This document shows, in pieces, positions 26,267 through 36,688 of a DNA stretch of 64,000 nt. Below the pieces are notes generated by a model. The model saw only the letters and a program-made list of their open reading frames with translations, made no database searches and was not told where the DNA came from. A program made the position numbers and the translations under genes. Numbering within the stretch: position 1 is the stretch's first letter; each line of letters begins with the position of its first letter. The DNA is from Rhodospirillales bacterium (GTDB lineage Bacteria > Pseudomonadota > Gammaproteobacteria > Burkholderiales > Burkholderiaceae_D): NCBI GenBank assembly GCA_903970305.1, contig CAJCID010000008.1, positions 1-64,000 on the forward strand, in the 5' to 3' direction.

Positions 26267-26291
26267 GGGGGCGCAGCGTTGCGCTGCCCCC
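26267..26291. terminator. GC-rich hairpin between convergent tusA and NTF2-like genes
   Basis: GGGGGC and AGCG pair with CGCT and GCCCCC, with a 2-nt bulge and a 3-nt loop, giving a 10-bp stem. It lies between two convergent genes and has no U-tract on either strand, so it is a probable but non-canonical termination structure. Confidence 0.4.
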
Positions 26292-26299
26292 TATGCCGA

Positions 26300-26686
26300 T
26301 CAATCGAGCGGTTCGACGAGATGGGCCCGTCCGGGCGGCGCGGGATAGGGTTCGGGCCAAAATTCGACCAGCTTTGTGATCTTGCCGTCCTGGATCGTGA
26401 AAAACGAGAGGGCCCGCGCAGACTGCACCCCGTCGGTGACAGTGACGTCTGAGACCGCTTCCCCGTCCCCGCCGACGATGCGGTTGATCGTGAAACGCCA
26501 GGGTCCCTTTGCCGGGTACTCGCGATTCATACGCGCGAACTGGCGCCCGCCACGGATGCGCTCCTTCGACTGCGGCCACTCCAATAGAAAATTCTCATCG
26601 AGGACTGCTCTGACCTGATCGAAGTCATTGGTCGCCATGAGCGACCAAAATTGGCGTACGACCTCGGTGGTGGCGGACTGGATCAC
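26300..26686 (-). CDS. NTF2-like/SnoaL-type protein
   Basis: A 128-residue protein with the cone-shaped NTF2-like fold pattern: TEVVRQFWSLMATNDFDQVRAVLDENF, then FTIQDGKITKLVEFWPEP at the C-terminal strand. No catalytic residues can be assigned. The family covers ketosteroid isomerase-like enzymes and ligand carriers. It is read in the same direction as the valS gene beyond the 345-bp gap and faces tusA. I do not recognise a specific member. Confidence 0.65.
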   Translation of the reverse strand: MIQSATTEVVRQFWSLMATNDFDQVRAVLDENFLLEWPQSKERIRGGRQFARMNREYPAKGPWRFTINRIVGGDGEAVSDVTVTDGVQSARALSFFTIQDGKITKLVEFWPEPYPAPPGRAHLVEPLD

Positions 26687-27031
26687 AGGGCGAATCTCCT
26701 TGGGCGGTAACTCTCATCAGAGGCAACGCCTGAACAGTCTCGAACGCCCTGGGTGCGAGAGTACCAATCGGGGCAGGACCGGACCGATTTCGCTCTCGAA
26801 GATGTCACCGTCCCTGAGGTGAACACCCCGGACCCGGAGAAGGCCGCGCGCCGGGCGTGTGCTCTCCCGGGCTTGAAGGTCTTTAAGTCCAGGGTGGGAG
26901 CTTGGATCATTCGCTGTGCCGAGGGTTCTGCGCAGACCCAGGTTTGCGTGCTGCCCAAAAAGTGCAATCCCGATGAAGCCTCGCACCATGAGTTCTCGTG
27001 CGTCCTCATCTGGATTTCTCTCCGGGTCGGA
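26687..27031. other. 345-bp gap without a recognised gene
   Basis: This stretch lies between valS (stop at 27032) and the NTF2-like gene, both on the minus strand. Short open frames exist on both strands, including one that runs on into valS antisense, but none has a homologue I recognise, a good ribosome binding site or a usable boundary. It probably holds the NTF2-like promoter. Confidence 0.5.
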
Positions 27032-29887
27032 TCAGGCGCAGCCGAGCTTCGTGGCCTGCTCGCGCAGCTGCTCGCGCGTCGCGATGAACTGTGCGAGTCG
27101 CTCACGCTCCTGCAGGACGACTGCGGCCGGGGCGCGATCGACGAAGGAGGCATTGCCGAGTTTTGCCTCGGCCTTGGTGATCTCGCCGTCAATGCGAAGC
27201 CTTTCACGGCCGACGCGTTCACATTCAGCCTTCAGATCGATCTCGACTTCGAGCATCAGACTGTAATCGCGCACGATTTGGACCGGAGCGGCCGTCTCGG
27301 TCGGCAGCGCAGCGGCCACCGAGACATCGGACAGGCGCGCGAGCGCTTTCAGGTAAGGGGCGTAGAGCGGTACCTCGGCCCGCAGGGGCTCGCCCGCTGC
27401 AGCCACCACCAGGGGCACGCGTTGGCCAGGCGCGAGACCCATCGCACCGCGCAGGTTGCGCACCCCGTCGACCACCATCTTGAGCGAGTCGACCCAGCGT
27501 TCGGCTTCCGGATCGATTTTCTCGCTTTGGGCGACGGGGTAGGTCTGCACCATGATCGAGTCACCACGGACATCCAAGCTCCGGCCGGCAAGCGGCGCAA
27601 CCTTCTGCCAGAGCTCTTCAGTGATGAAGGGAATGATGGGGTGAGCGAGGCGCAGCACGGTCTCGAGAACCCGCAAGAGGGTGCGGCGCGTCGCACGCTG
27701 CCGGGCTGCATCGCCGGTCTGGATCTGGACCTTGGCCAGTTCGAGATACCAGTCGCAATACTCGTCCCAGACGAACTGATAGATTGCCTGGGCGACGTTA
27801 TCGAAGCGGTACTGTGCAAATCCGTCGGCAACCGCACTCTCGGTGCGCTGTAGGAGACTCACGATCCACCGATCGGGGGGGCTGAAGTCGAGACCGTCGC
27901 CCTCCGCGCGCGCGCCGGCTTCAGGGTCGGACAGTCCGCAGTCCTGGCCCTCGGTGTTCATCAGCACGAAGCGCGTCGCATTCCACAACTTGTTGCAGAA
28001 GTTGCGATACCCTTCACAGCGCGACAGATCGAAGTTCAGGGTGCGTGCGAAGGTCGCCTGCGAGGCATACGTGAAGCGCAACGCATCGGCGCCGAACGAG
28101 GGGATGCCCTCGGGATAATGGCTCTTCAGGTACTTGGCGACTTTGGCCTTGTGGCTCTCGAGCATGAGCCCGCGAGTCGACTTCTCGAGCAGCGCATCCA
28201 AGGTCGTGCCGTCGATGAGATCGATCGGGTCGAGCGTGTTGCCCTTGGACTTGGACATTTTCTGTCCTTCGGCATCGCGCACCAGGGCATTGATGTAGAC
28301 ATCCCGAAACGGTACCTGGTCGGTGAAATGCAAGGTCATCATGATCATCCGGGCCACCCAGAAGAAGATGATGTCAAAGCCCGTGACGAGGGTCGAGGAC
28401 GGCAGAAACAGTTCGAGCTCCGGCGTCTTCTTGGGCCAGCCCAGCGTGCTAAAGGGCACGAGTGCCGAACTGAACCAGGTGTCCAGGACGTCCGGGTCGC
28501 GCACGAGAGGACCTGCATCTTCTGCCTGAAGGGCCTGGGCCTCGGCCTCTTTGGCGCTACGCGCAACATAAATTCGGCCCGACGCGCTATGCCAGGCAGG
28601 AATCTGGTGGCCCCACCAGAGCTGGCGGGATATGCACCAATCCTGGATGTTCTCGAGCCAGTGGTTATAGGTGCTCGTCCAATGCTCTGGATGAAAGCGG
28701 ATGGCGCCGCTCGCGACCGCCTCGAGCCCGCGCTCGGCCAAGCCGTCCATCTTCACGAACCACTGGTCGGTGAGCATCGGCTCGACGATCACCTCGGTGC
28801 GCTCCGAGCGCGGTACCTTCAGCTTGTGCGGTTTCTCCGAGACCAGCAGGCCTTGCTGCGCCAAATCCGCGAGCACGCGCTGGCGCGCCTCAAAACGGTC
28901 CAGCCCCCGATAGGCGAGGGGAGCCGCATCATTGATGCGGGCGTCGAGCGTGAAGATGTTGATGGCCTCAAGACCGTGTCGCTGGCCGATGGCCCAGTCA
29001 TTCATGTCGTGGGCGGGCGTGATCTTCACACAACCGGTGCCAAAAGCCGGATCGACATACGCATCGGCGATGATGGGAATGGTCCGCTCCGACAGGGGCA
29101 ACTGGACTCTCTTGCCCACCAGATCACGGTAGCGGGGATCGTCGGGATGCACGGCGATAGCCACATCACCAAGCATGGTTTCGGGTCGGGTGGTCGCGAT
29201 CACGAGCGAACCCTGAGCCCCATCGAGGGGGTAGCGGATCTCCCAGAGGGAGCCCTGCTCCTCCTCGCTTTGTACCTCCAGATCGGAGACTGCCGTGCCC
29301 AGAACGGGATCCCAGTTCACGAGACGTTTGCCCCGATAGATGAGTCCCTGCTCGAAAAGCCGCACAAAGACTTCGACAACGGCTTCGGACATGCGCTCGT
29401 CCATGGTGAAGTAACCGCCGCGTTGGCCTTCGGTATCGGCAAATTCCCAGTTGCACGAGCTGCCGAGCCGGCGTAGCTGGCCAGTGATCGTCGATCCGGA
29501 CTCTTGCTTCCATTCCCAGACCCGGGCGACGAAGGCCTCGCGACCCAGGTCGCGCCGGTTCTGACCGGCATCCTTGAGCTGTCGCTCCACCACGATCTGC
29601 GTGGCGATGCCGGCGTGGTCCGTGCCGACTACCCAGTTGGTGTTGTCACCTTTCATCCGGTGATAGCGAATCAAGGAATCCATGAGGGTCTGCTGGAACG
29701 CGTGGCCCATATGGAGCGTTCCGGTCACGTTCGGCGGGGGCAGCTGGATGCAATAGGCCGGGCGCGTGCGCTCGGTATTCGAGCGGAAATAGCCCCGTTC
29801 CTCCCAGATGGGATACCAGTACGCCTCGATGGCTCGGGGATCGAAGCTTTTGGGCAGTTCTGTGGACGGTTGCGAAGATGTGGACAT
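27032..29887 (-). CDS. valS: Valyl-tRNA synthetase
   Basis: A 951-residue class I synthetase. HIGH is HMGH in [16 protein letters not shown], the KMSKS loop is QKMSKSKGN, and the C-terminal anticodon-binding and coiled-coil regions follow ([26 protein letters not shown], the tRNA-binding coiled coil). It charges tRNA-Val and edits threonine. The start at 29887 gives the family N-terminus ([23 protein letters not shown]), and 51 upstream codons are open but not conserved. A TAGAAT sequence 32 bp upstream could be its -10 box. Confidence 0.95.
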   Translation of the reverse strand: MSTSSQPSTELPKSFDPRAIEAYWYPIWEERGYFRSNTERTRPAYCIQLPPPNVTGTLHMGHAFQQTLMDSLIRYHRMKGDNTNWVVGTDHAGIATQIVVERQLKDAGQNRRDLGREAFVARVWEWKQESGSTITGQLRRLGSSCNWEFADTEGQRGGYFTMDERMSEAVVEVFVRLFEQGLIYRGKRLVNWDPVLGTAVSDLEVQSEEEQGSLWEIRYPLDGAQGSLVIATTRPETMLGDVAIAVHPDDPRYRDLVGKRVQLPLSERTIPIIADAYVDPAFGTGCVKITPAHDMNDWAIGQRHGLEAINIFTLDARINDAAPLAYRGLDRFEARQRVLADLAQQGLLVSEKPHKLKVPRSERTEVIVEPMLTDQWFVKMDGLAERGLEAVASGAIRFHPEHWTSTYNHWLENIQDWCISRQLWWGHQIPAWHSASGRIYVARSAKEAEAQALQAEDAGPLVRDPDVLDTWFSSALVPFSTLGWPKKTPELELFLPSSTLVTGFDIIFFWVARMIMMTLHFTDQVPFRDVYINALVRDAEGQKMSKSKGNTLDPIDLIDGTTLDALLEKSTRGLMLESHKAKVAKYLKSHYPEGIPSFGADALRFTYASQATFARTLNFDLSRCEGYRNFCNKLWNATRFVLMNTEGQDCGLSDPEAGARAEGDGLDFSPPDRWIVSLLQRTESAVADGFAQYRFDNVAQAIYQFVWDEYCDWYLELAKVQIQTGDAARQRATRRTLLRVLETVLRLAHPIIPFITEELWQKVAPLAGRSLDVRGDSIMVQTYPVAQSEKIDPEAERWVDSLKMVVDGVRNLRGAMGLAPGQRVPLVVAAAGEPLRAEVPLYAPYLKALARLSDVSVAAALPTETAAPVQIVRDYSLMLEVEIDLKAECERVGRERLRIDGEITKAEAKLGNASFVDRAPAAVVLQERERLAQFIATREQLREQATKLGCA

Positions 29888-30302
29888 GCGCTTGCTACAA
29901 ATCGGGGATCGGACCCTCCATTCTAAGGGCTCTTGCGCCAGTGTTGTCCGCCAGGACGCCAAGAGTGCAAACGGCTCTGGCAGGCGTTGCGGTGGCCGGA
30001 TTGCGCAAATCCGCCCGAGAGGGCCACCCCGGGGACCCAATCGCAGGCACGATAAGGGGGCCCGCTAGGGATCATCTGCCACCGCACGATCGGACTCTGC
30101 AGAAAGATGACTGCCTGCAGGCGCGGACGAAATTAGCTCAAATGTGTCATGGAGAAGCTCCTCCTTACTCGGGAAAATAGGCCACGGCTGGCCTGACGCG
30201 ATCTTGGACAAATTGACTCGATTCCAGGAACAAGAAGGGTCTGCTCGCACCGCCGCAGCGTGGATCTGGCCGCGGTCCGACACCAATCCGAGCGGAGATG
30301 AT
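29888..30302. other. 415-bp divergent gap between valS and the LuxR-type gene
   Basis: No gene, tRNA or structured RNA was recognised. It should contain the promoters of both flanking genes. The minus-strand TAGAAT (29920-29925) is the best -10 candidate and lacks a good -35. I found no T-box-like or aminoacyl-tRNA-sensing structure. Confidence 0.5.
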
Positions 30303-31361
30303 GTGACAGATGACAACAAAGCAGGCAAGACGGGCACCGCAGTGATCGGACGCGTGTTACGCGCGGGTCCGCTGGCACAGGTTCCGATACGCGCGAAGGA
30401 ACGCCCGGCGCTGCGCAAGCTCTGGGTCGATGCGGTCGAGGCGGCCCTCGACCTCGAGACTCCTGGAGACTTCATGTCCTGGCTGCACGAGTTCGTCCGA
30501 CCGGTTCTGCACTACGAATTCGTGGTCTGCGGGACGGGGGTCTTCTCGCCTCACTCGGTTCTGACGGATCGCCTTCTGGTCAGGGGTTTTCCGCGGCCGG
30601 CGCTCGATGTCCTGCGCGATGCCCAGGGAGTCATTACGCTGCCCCGTGGGCGCCGGCAGCGCGAGCGCATCCTGCGCCCGGTGGAGCTGAGAAGTCTCGA
30701 AGAGGAAGTGGGGCGCCACCGCGGACCGTCGCAATCCGGGGTGCTTGGGACGCTCGCGGTCTTGGACCGCGCCGAGGTGGGCTGTCGCTTCGGTAGTTAC
30801 TTCCTGTTCGGCAGGCTGCGTGATCTACCCGGACCGAGCCAGCAGTACTTCGCAGGTATTCTGGGTCCGATCATGCACGCGGCATTGGGTCACACCCTCG
30901 ATGCCGAGCCGGCCCTGCGACCGAAGCTGTCTGCCGGGGTGCGCCTGACCCGGCGCGAGACCGAGCTTCTGGGCGCGCTCGTGGCTGGGCAGACCACTCC
31001 GGAGATCGCCGCGGCGAGCCATCGCAGCATACACACCATCTCCAATCAGATCCGGGCGATCTTACGCAAGCTCGATGCAAGCACGCGCACCGAGGCGATT
31101 GCTTTGGCCTTGAGTCTTGGGCTCGTGCGTCCGCAGCGCAAGCCTGACGCGACGCGCGTCATCGCCGCGCAGGTCCTGGCGCTCTATGAAGTTGCAAGGC
31201 CCTCTTCACCGCCTGCTGCGCGTAACCCCTGCGGTAGTGAGGGCTTCCCCGGTCTCGTCATGACGAAAGCAGCCCACGAAATGGTCATTGACGATACCCA
31301 CGGCCTGAAGATAGGCGTAGACGATGGTCGAGCCGACGAATTTGAACCCGAGCTTCTTTAG
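30303..31361 (+). CDS. LuxR-family transcriptional regulator with extended C-terminus
   Basis: About 352 residues from GTG 30303, chosen for its GGAG ribosome binding site 5 nt upstream; a longer open frame reaches back to 30144. The N-terminal 220 residues are a sensor-like domain without a family I can name. The C-terminal helix-turn-helix is GerE/LuxR type (LTRRETELLGALVAGQTTPEIAA, then NQIRAILRKLDASTRTEAI). After the HTH some 78 residues remain, and the last 52 are encoded by the 156 bp that overlap tag antisense. LuxR proteins normally end soon after the HTH, so a native stop may have been lost. The effector is unknown. Confidence 0.75.
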   Translation: MTDDNKAGKTGTAVIGRVLRAGPLAQVPIRAKERPALRKLWVDAVEAALDLETPGDFMSWLHEFVRPVLHYEFVVCGTGVFSPHSVLTDRLLVRGFPRPALDVLRDAQGVITLPRGRRQRERILRPVELRSLEEEVGRHRGPSQSGVLGTLAVLDRAEVGCRFGSYFLFGRLRDLPGPSQQYFAGILGPIMHAALGHTLDAEPALRPKLSAGVRLTRRETELLGALVAGQTTPEIAAASHRSIHTISNQIRAILRKLDASTRTEAIALALSLGLVRPQRKPDATRVIAAQVLALYEVARPSSPPAARNPCGSEGFPGLVMTKAAHEMVIDDTHGLKIGVDDGRADEFEPELL

Positions 31362-31814
31362 GTCTTTCGAGATCTGATCGGAAAGTGGCGTCGTGGCCGG
31401 GGTCTCTCCGGTCTTCTTCCAGCGGTTTCGGATGGGTGCGAAGTTGACGTAGGACCACAGAAAGGGGTCTAGACCTCCCGATCGCTCACGCAACTCGAGA
31501 TAAACGCGTGCATTCTGGATTACCGCTGCGACCTTCAATCGATTTCGGATAATGCCCGAATCCGCCAGCAGTGCCGCAACCTTCTTGTCCCCATAGCGCG
31601 CGATCTTCTCGGGATTCCAGCCGTCGAAGACCTTGGCGTAATGCGCCCTCTTGTTCAGCACGGTCTCCCAACTCAGCCCCGCCTGTGCGCCTTCCAGATT
31701 GAGCATCTCGAACAGACGCGTCTCGTCATGGCACGGCGTCCCCCATTCCTCGTCGTGGTACTCGACATAGAGGGCGTTGCGGGGATTGACCCAAGCGCAG
31801 CGCACGAGCGGCAT
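31206..31814 (-). CDS. tag: DNA-3-methyladenine glycosylase I
   Basis: A 202-residue Tag-family glycosylase from the start at 31814 (VRCAWVN at the N-terminus, as in E. coli Tag), with an alternative ATG at 31847. RCAWVN, EYHDEEWG, GLSWETVLNKR and DHFVGCFRHDE supply the Cys and His zinc ligands and the base-binding residues. It removes 3-methyladenine from alkylated DNA. The 3' end overlaps the LuxR-type gene by 156 bp in the opposite sense. It is 39-40 bp downstream of the DUF2486 gene. Confidence 0.88.
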   Translation of the reverse strand: MPLVRCAWVNPRNALYVEYHDEEWGTPCHDETRLFEMLNLEGAQAGLSWETVLNKRAHYAKVFDGWNPEKIARYGDKKVAALLADSGIIRNRLKVAAVIQNARVYLELRERSGGLDPFLWSYVNFAPIRNRWKKTGETPATTPLSDQISKDLKKLGFKFVGSTIVYAYLQAVGIVNDHFVGCFRHDETGEALTTAGVTRSRR

Positions 31815-31852
31815 CTCGATCTTCGTCGAGGAGGACAGTGGCGCCATCGGCG

Positions 31853-32335
31853 CTAGGGGCGGTTCGCCCGGATCCGTGAGATTTCCTGGGCCACGGCACG
31901 CTGCACGGCATCCTTCAATGTCTCGCGCACAGAAAGCTTGAGTTCCTCGCCAAGTCCGCTTAGGGCCTGCTCCAATAGCGAGCCGACCGTTGCGCGCAGG
32001 CGCTGATCGATGACGGTATCGATGCGGGATTGTAGACTGCGCAGGATCCTCTCGGTCACCTGGGTCTCAAGCGCTGCCAGGGCGGCGCTCGGGATGGTCT
32101 CCTTGGCGCCAGCACCATGCACTGCAGCACCATGCGCTGCGTTGCCCGCCTGGATCGGGCTGGCCGCCACAGCCACCGGGGGCGCTGCCACCGGAGCCGG
32201 GGCGATGACGGGACGCTCCGGGTGGGAGCCGCCCGCGCCTGGCGTTGTGCGCATACCGCTTGGAATCTGTCCCGGCACCAGGATGTCGGTCAAGACGGGC
32301 AATTCCTCGGGCGGGAGGTTCTGTATCGGGCTCAA
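31853..32335 (-). CDS. DUF2486 family protein
   Basis: A 160-residue protein with a low-complexity Pro/Ala/Val-rich middle (about residues 35-75) and a helical C-terminal half (LETQVTERILRSLQSRID, EELKLSVRETLKDAVQR). DUF2486 proteins sit beside holC in Burkholderiales, and this position (ATGA overlap with holC) fits. Function is unknown. The helical half could form a coiled coil or bind a partner, by inference. Confidence 0.7.
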   Translation of the reverse strand: MSPIQNLPPEELPVLTDILVPGQIPSGMRTTPGAGGSHPERPVIAPAPVAAPPVAVAASPIQAGNAAHGAAVHGAGAKETIPSAALAALETQVTERILRSLQSRIDTVIDQRLRATVGSLLEQALSGLGEELKLSVRETLKDAVQRAVAQEISRIRANRP

Positions 32336-32760
32336 GCGCGTGCTCCGGTGATGTCGTGCGATGTCAGGGGATAGCCGCGCTCCTTGTAAAACTTCCAGCG
32401 CGCGCGCGCGGCCAAACGGTCGTCCTCGTCGGACGTCACGACCTCGATCAAGCGCTCGAAACGACTGAAGAACTCACAACCTTCGCCGTCCAGATTGACA
32501 AGAACATCGTGATGAGCCGTGGTCGGTGCCACGTCGGTCAAAAGGATCGGGGTTTGTGCGGCGAGCGGATCGGCGGCGAAGCAATGCGGCAGGAAGTCCA
32601 GCGACGTGAACGTCCACAGTTCCCGATCCAGATCAGCAAGAAGTTTGTGATCGCGACCGAAAATGACGAGCTGACTTCCCGAGCCGTGCGCCTTGCGGAC
32701 CAGCCGGCAGATATAGCCAAGCTTATCGGGGGCGTTGAAATGAAAGTCGATCCGGGTCAT
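32332..32760 (-). CDS. holC: DNA polymerase III subunit chi
   Basis: A 142-residue chi subunit. TRIDFHFNAPDKLGYICRLVRKAH is the conserved N-terminus, and LTDVAPTTAHHDVLVNLDGE and VVTSDEDDRLAARARWKFYKERGY follow. Chi with psi links the clamp loader to single-strand-binding protein. The gene is downstream of pepA, the usual order in proteobacteria, with an 82-bp gap in which I see nothing else. It overlaps DUF2486 by 4 nt. Confidence 0.92.
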   Translation of the reverse strand: MTRIDFHFNAPDKLGYICRLVRKAHGSGSQLVIFGRDHKLLADLDRELWTFTSLDFLPHCFAADPLAAQTPILLTDVAPTTAHHDVLVNLDGEGCEFFSRFERLIEVVTSDEDDRLAARARWKFYKERGYPLTSHDITGARA

Positions 32761-32842
32761 GGCAGGCCACCGGTTGACACCGATCTTGATCGAGATTCCG
32801 TTTGCGAGCGCTGGGCCACGACACCGTCCCCGTGATGCCGCG

Positions 32843-34324
32843 TTATTGGACCCGGCTCTTCAGGAACTCGGTGAGCAAGGGTACCGGACGGCCCGACCCC
32901 CCCTTGGCTGCACCGCTCTTCCAGGCGGTACCTGCGATATCCAGATGGGCCCAGCGATAGCTCTTGGTGAAACGGGCCAGAAAACAGGCTGCGGTGATGG
33001 CGCCACCCGCGCGGCCACCGATATTGGCCATGTCGGCGAAGTTCGACTTCAGCAAATCCTGGTATTCCTCCTCGACCGGCAGACGCCACGCGGGATCCAG
33101 TGCGCGCTGTCCGGCGGCAAGGAGTTCGTCCGCCAGGGCATCGTCAGGCGAGAAGAGCCCGGAATTGATGTGGCCCAAGGCCACCACGCAAGCGCCCGTC
33201 AGCGTGGCGATATCGATGACGGCGGCTGGCTTGAATCGGCCGGCATAGGTCAGCGCATCGCACAAGATGAGCCGGCCCTCGGCGTCGGTGTTCAAGATCT
33301 CGATCGTCTGGCCGGACATGCTGGTGACGATATCGCCCGGTTTGATCGCGCCGCCCGAGGGCATGTTCTCGCAGGTCGGAATGACTCCAACCACATTGAT
33401 CTTCAGCTTCAGTTCAGCGATGGCGCGCAGGGTGCCCAGTACCGAGGCTGCGCCACACATGTCGAATTTCATCTCGTCCATCGCTTCGCCAGGCTTGAGC
33501 GAGATGCCGCCCGTGTCGAAGGTGATGCCCTTGCCAACCAGTGCGATCGGGGCTTGTTTCGCCGCTGCGCCCTGGTAGTGCAAGACGATCAGTTTCGGAG
33601 GCTCATCAGAGCCTTGCGAGACCGCGAGAAAGGATCCCATCTTCAGGGCCTGCATCTGCTTGCGCTCGAGCACCTCGACCTTCATCTTCCAGTCACGCCC
33701 CAGTTTTTTCGCGGTTTCGGCGAGATAGCTAGGAGTACAGATGTTGCCCGGAAGGTTACCGAGGGTCTTGGTCAGATCGACGCCGTTGGCGAGTGCGACA
33801 CCTTCGGCCACACCCTGACCGGTTTCCTTCGAGGTGCTCTTATCAACTGGGAAGATGACCTTCTGGAGTCGGATGGGATCTTCTTTCTTGCTCTTGAGTT
33901 GATCGAACCGATAGACCGATTCGCGCGACAGGCAGACTGCGGTGCGGACGTTCTCGAGGAGACTGCGGCCCGGCACCGGGACTTCGGCCAGTGTGAACAG
34001 CAGATCCTCTGCGCCGGTCGCGATCACGCCGCGCAGCGCCGCGCGCACCGCCTCCGTGTACGCCTTCTCACCCAATTCGCCGTGTTTGCCCAAACCGACG
34101 AGAAGCACGCGCTCAGCCTGGATCCCGGTGAGTCCCGTGAGGAGCAGGGACGAGCCGCGCACGCCGCGTTGATCGCCACGCTTGATGGCCTTCGAAAGAT
34201 TGCCGCCCGAGGCCGCATCGATGCTGGTGCCCGACGGGGTAAGTTTGCCATCCGCATAGACGCCGACCACAACGCAGGAGGATTTGAGTTTTTCCGGGGT
34301 TCCTGCTTTTGTGCTAAATTCCAT
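32843..34324 (-). CDS. pepA: Leucyl aminopeptidase (cytosol aminopeptidase, M17)
   Basis: A 493-residue M17 aminopeptidase. The signature [14 protein letters not shown] supplies two-metal ligands, and [17 protein letters not shown] and [13 protein letters not shown] are the conserved Lys and Asp blocks. It releases N-terminal residues from peptides, and in some bacteria it also acts as an XerCD accessory DNA-binding protein. The typical hexameric subunit length is kept. It is divergent from lptF and has a strong promoter just upstream. Confidence 0.95.
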   Translation of the reverse strand: MEFSTKAGTPEKLKSSCVVVGVYADGKLTPSGTSIDAASGGNLSKAIKRGDQRGVRGSSLLLTGLTGIQAERVLLVGLGKHGELGEKAYTEAVRAALRGVIATGAEDLLFTLAEVPVPGRSLLENVRTAVCLSRESVYRFDQLKSKKEDPIRLQKVIFPVDKSTSKETGQGVAEGVALANGVDLTKTLGNLPGNICTPSYLAETAKKLGRDWKMKVEVLERKQMQALKMGSFLAVSQGSDEPPKLIVLHYQGAAAKQAPIALVGKGITFDTGGISLKPGEAMDEMKFDMCGAASVLGTLRAIAELKLKINVVGVIPTCENMPSGGAIKPGDIVTSMSGQTIEILNTDAEGRLILCDALTYAGRFKPAAVIDIATLTGACVVALGHINSGLFSPDDALADELLAAGQRALDPAWRLPVEEEYQDLLKSNFADMANIGGRAGGAITAACFLARFTKSYRWAHLDIAGTAWKSGAAKGGSGRPVPLLTEFLKSRVQ

Positions 34325-34355
34325 TGAGTTTCCAAAGAAGACGATGTGTCCGCGG

Positions 34356-34385
34356 ATTATCTTTGATGCGCGGGTAGTAAGTCAA
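34356..34385 (-). promoter_or_regulatory. Candidate sigma70 promoter of pepA
   Basis: On the minus strand TTGACT (34380-34385), an 18-bp spacer and GATAAT (34356-34361) form a near-consensus sigma70 promoter. The expected start is near 34349, about 25 nt ahead of the pepA ATG at 34324. Confidence 0.65.
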
Positions 34386-34435
34386 AGCTTGCATCCCGTC
34401 TTCGACGTCCAAGGACCCTACCGAAGCGCGGGCCT

Positions 34436-35551
34436 ATGATCTTCAAACGCTCGCTGGTGCGAGAGCTGGCCAACGCAGCCAGCGCGATATTCATCACCCT
34501 GCTCACGATTGTCCTGACTTTCGCGCTGGTGCGCCTTCTCGGTCAGGCGGCTTCGGGCCAGGTGGCCAATGAGTCCGTGCTTGCGCTCATCACGTTTGCT
34601 GCGCTGAACAATCTGCCGGTCCTTCTGCAATTGACCGTGTTCATCGCGATTCTTCTGGCCTTCACACGCAGTTATCGTGACTCCGAGATGGTGGTGTGGC
34701 TTTCCGCAGGACTCGGATTGACGCGCTGGCTGGGACCGGTCTTTCGCTTCACCACGCCGGTGGCGATCATGGTCGCGGTGTTATCGTTGGTCGTCACGCC
34801 CTGGGCGAATCGCCAATCGAGTGAGTTTCGCGCGCGTTTCGAACAGCGCACCGACGTGGCCCGCGTCGCGCCCGGTCAGTTCCGCGAGTCGGCCGATGGC
34901 GACAAGGTGTACTTCATCGAGGGCTACACGGGCAACCGCGGCACGGTCGGCAATATTTTCGTGAGTTCACTGCAGCACGGTCGCTTAGGCGTCATGGTGT
35001 CGCAGACGGGCAATATCGAGAGGGCCCCGAACGGCGACGAGTTTCTGGTGATGCGCAACGGAAGGCGCTATGAAGGGACCCCTGGACAAAGCGACTACAA
35101 GGTCATGTCCTTTGATCGCTATGGCGTGCGGATCGAATCCCAGCCGGTCGACTTCACGACCGACGATTCGATGAAGATCCGCTCGACCCTGGAGCTCTTC
35201 GCACTCCAGACGCCGCGCGCGCTGGGCGAACTGGTCTGGCGCATCGGCCTGCCCCTGTCCGTGTTTTGTCTGGCCCTACTGGCCATTCCCCTGTCGTTTG
35301 TGAATCCCCGCGCGGGGCGCTCGGCCAATCTGATGATTGCGCTTCTGGTGTACTTCACTTACACCAATGGCTTGACTCTTGTGCAGAATTACACGACCCA
35401 AGGTCGGTTGTCGTTTTCGATCGCCTGGTGGATCGTCCACCTGGTGGTCTTTCTGATTGCGCTGACGATGCTGGATTGGCGCAATCGCCTGCATCGGCCA
35501 TGGCGTTCCTGGATGAACATGCTGCTGGTACGTCTTAAGGGAGCGACGTGA
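34436..35551 (+). CDS. lptF: LPS export permease LptF
   Basis: A 371-residue inner-membrane protein with the YjgP/YjgQ topology: three N-terminal TM segments (IFITLLTIVLTFALVRLL and following), a periplasmic jellyroll domain (about residues 135-275), and three C-terminal TM segments. LptF with LptG and LptB pulls LPS out of the inner membrane. It begins the lptF-lptG pair and its TGA overlaps the lptG GTG. It is divergent from pepA, as in many proteobacteria. Confidence 0.92.
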   Translation: MIFKRSLVRELANAASAIFITLLTIVLTFALVRLLGQAASGQVANESVLALITFAALNNLPVLLQLTVFIAILLAFTRSYRDSEMVVWLSAGLGLTRWLGPVFRFTTPVAIMVAVLSLVVTPWANRQSSEFRARFEQRTDVARVAPGQFRESADGDKVYFIEGYTGNRGTVGNIFVSSLQHGRLGVMVSQTGNIERAPNGDEFLVMRNGRRYEGTPGQSDYKVMSFDRYGVRIESQPVDFTTDDSMKIRSTLELFALQTPRALGELVWRIGLPLSVFCLALLAIPLSFVNPRAGRSANLMIALLVYFTYTNGLTLVQNYTTQGRLSFSIAWWIVHLVVFLIALTMLDWRNRLHRPWRSWMNMLLVRLKGAT

Positions 35552-36675
35552 AGATCCTGATCGTCCAGCGCTATCTGGCCCGCGAGATACTGGTCGCCGT
35601 GATCTTTGTGCTGATCGCCTTTCTTGGCTTGTTCGCTTTCTTCGATCTGGTGGCTGAACTAAGCGATGTGGGCAAGAACGGTTACCGGATCGAGCAGGCT
35701 GCAGTCATCGTGCTGTTGGGCCTGCCCGGGCGCGCCTACGAGCTCCTGCCGATCGCATCACTCATCGGCACGATCTATGCCCTGGCCCAGCTTGCCTCGC
35801 ATTCGGAGTTCACGATTTTGCGTGTCGCGGGGCTGTCCACCAGCCACGCCGCGCGTATGGTCCTGTTTCCGGGACTTGCCTTGGTCTTGCTCACCTATGT
35901 GCTCGGCGAGCTGGTGACACCGCGGGCCGAGACGGCGACCCAGCGCTTTCGTGCAAAGATCGCCCGAGGCACGCTCGCGCAGGGTTTTCGCACGGGCCTT
36001 TGGGTCAAGGACACAGGCGTTGGCTCGGATGGGGGTAAGCTCGTGCGCTTTGTGAATATCGGCGAAGTCAAACCGGACAACAGTCTCTCAAGGGTGAAGA
36101 TCTACGAGTTCGACGATGCGCTCAAGCTCCAGTCGATCAGCCTGGCTGCGGTTGGCGAATACCTGCCACCGGCCGCCTGGCGTCTTAAGGACGTGACGGA
36201 GACCCATTTCATCGACTCGAAGAAGACCGGATCGCCTGACCAGATCGTCGTGTCACAGGAGGGCCAGCGCCTGTGGCTCTCGGAATTGAACCCGGCGATC
36301 CTCGGCGTACTTCTGGTCTCGCCCGAGCACATGGCGGCCCTGGACCTGGACCACTACATCCGGCACCTGGAGGACAACAAGCAGACTGCGAACCGCTACC
36401 AGATCGCCTTCTGGAAAAAGATCATCTATCCGTTCGCCGTACTCGTGATGATGGCGCTCGCGCTGCCCTTCGCCTACCTGCATGTGCGCGCCGGTGGCAC
36501 GAGCCTGAAGATATTCGCGGGCATCATGATCGGGATCGGTTTCTATCTGCTCAACAGCCTGTTCTCGCACCTGGGACTGCTCAACACCTGGCCGCCGATC
36601 GTATCGGCGTCGCTGCCAAGCGCAGTCGCGCTTGCCGCGGCGCTGGTTGCCTTGCGCCTGGTCGAGCGCACCTAG
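35548..36675 (+). CDS. lptG: LPS export permease LptG
   Basis: A 375-residue partner of LptF. The N-terminus (YLAREILVAVIFVLIAFLGLFAF) and VAGLSTSHAARMV match LptG, a periplasmic domain follows, and the C-terminal TM segments begin at WKKIIYPFAVLVMMALALPFAYLHVRAG. The GTG start at 35548 overlaps the lptF stop (GTGA). It is the second gene of the pair and is followed 13 bp later by the CbiX-like gene. Confidence 0.92.
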   Translation: MKILIVQRYLAREILVAVIFVLIAFLGLFAFFDLVAELSDVGKNGYRIEQAAVIVLLGLPGRAYELLPIASLIGTIYALAQLASHSEFTILRVAGLSTSHAARMVLFPGLALVLLTYVLGELVTPRAETATQRFRAKIARGTLAQGFRTGLWVKDTGVGSDGGKLVRFVNIGEVKPDNSLSRVKIYEFDDALKLQSISLAAVGEYLPPAAWRLKDVTETHFIDSKKTGSPDQIVVSQEGQRLWLSELNPAILGVLLVSPEHMAALDLDHYIRHLEDNKQTANRYQIAFWKKIIYPFAVLVMMALALPFAYLHVRAGGTSLKIFAGIMIGIGFYLLNSLFSHLGLLNTWPPIVSASLPSAVALAAALVALRLVERT

Positions 36676-36688
36676 GCCGGACTTTCAC

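Noticed and set aside
28118-29476. 452-residue plus-strand open frame antisense to valS
   Set aside because: The minus-strand valS motifs are intact across this interval, and the plus-strand product has no recognisable domain.
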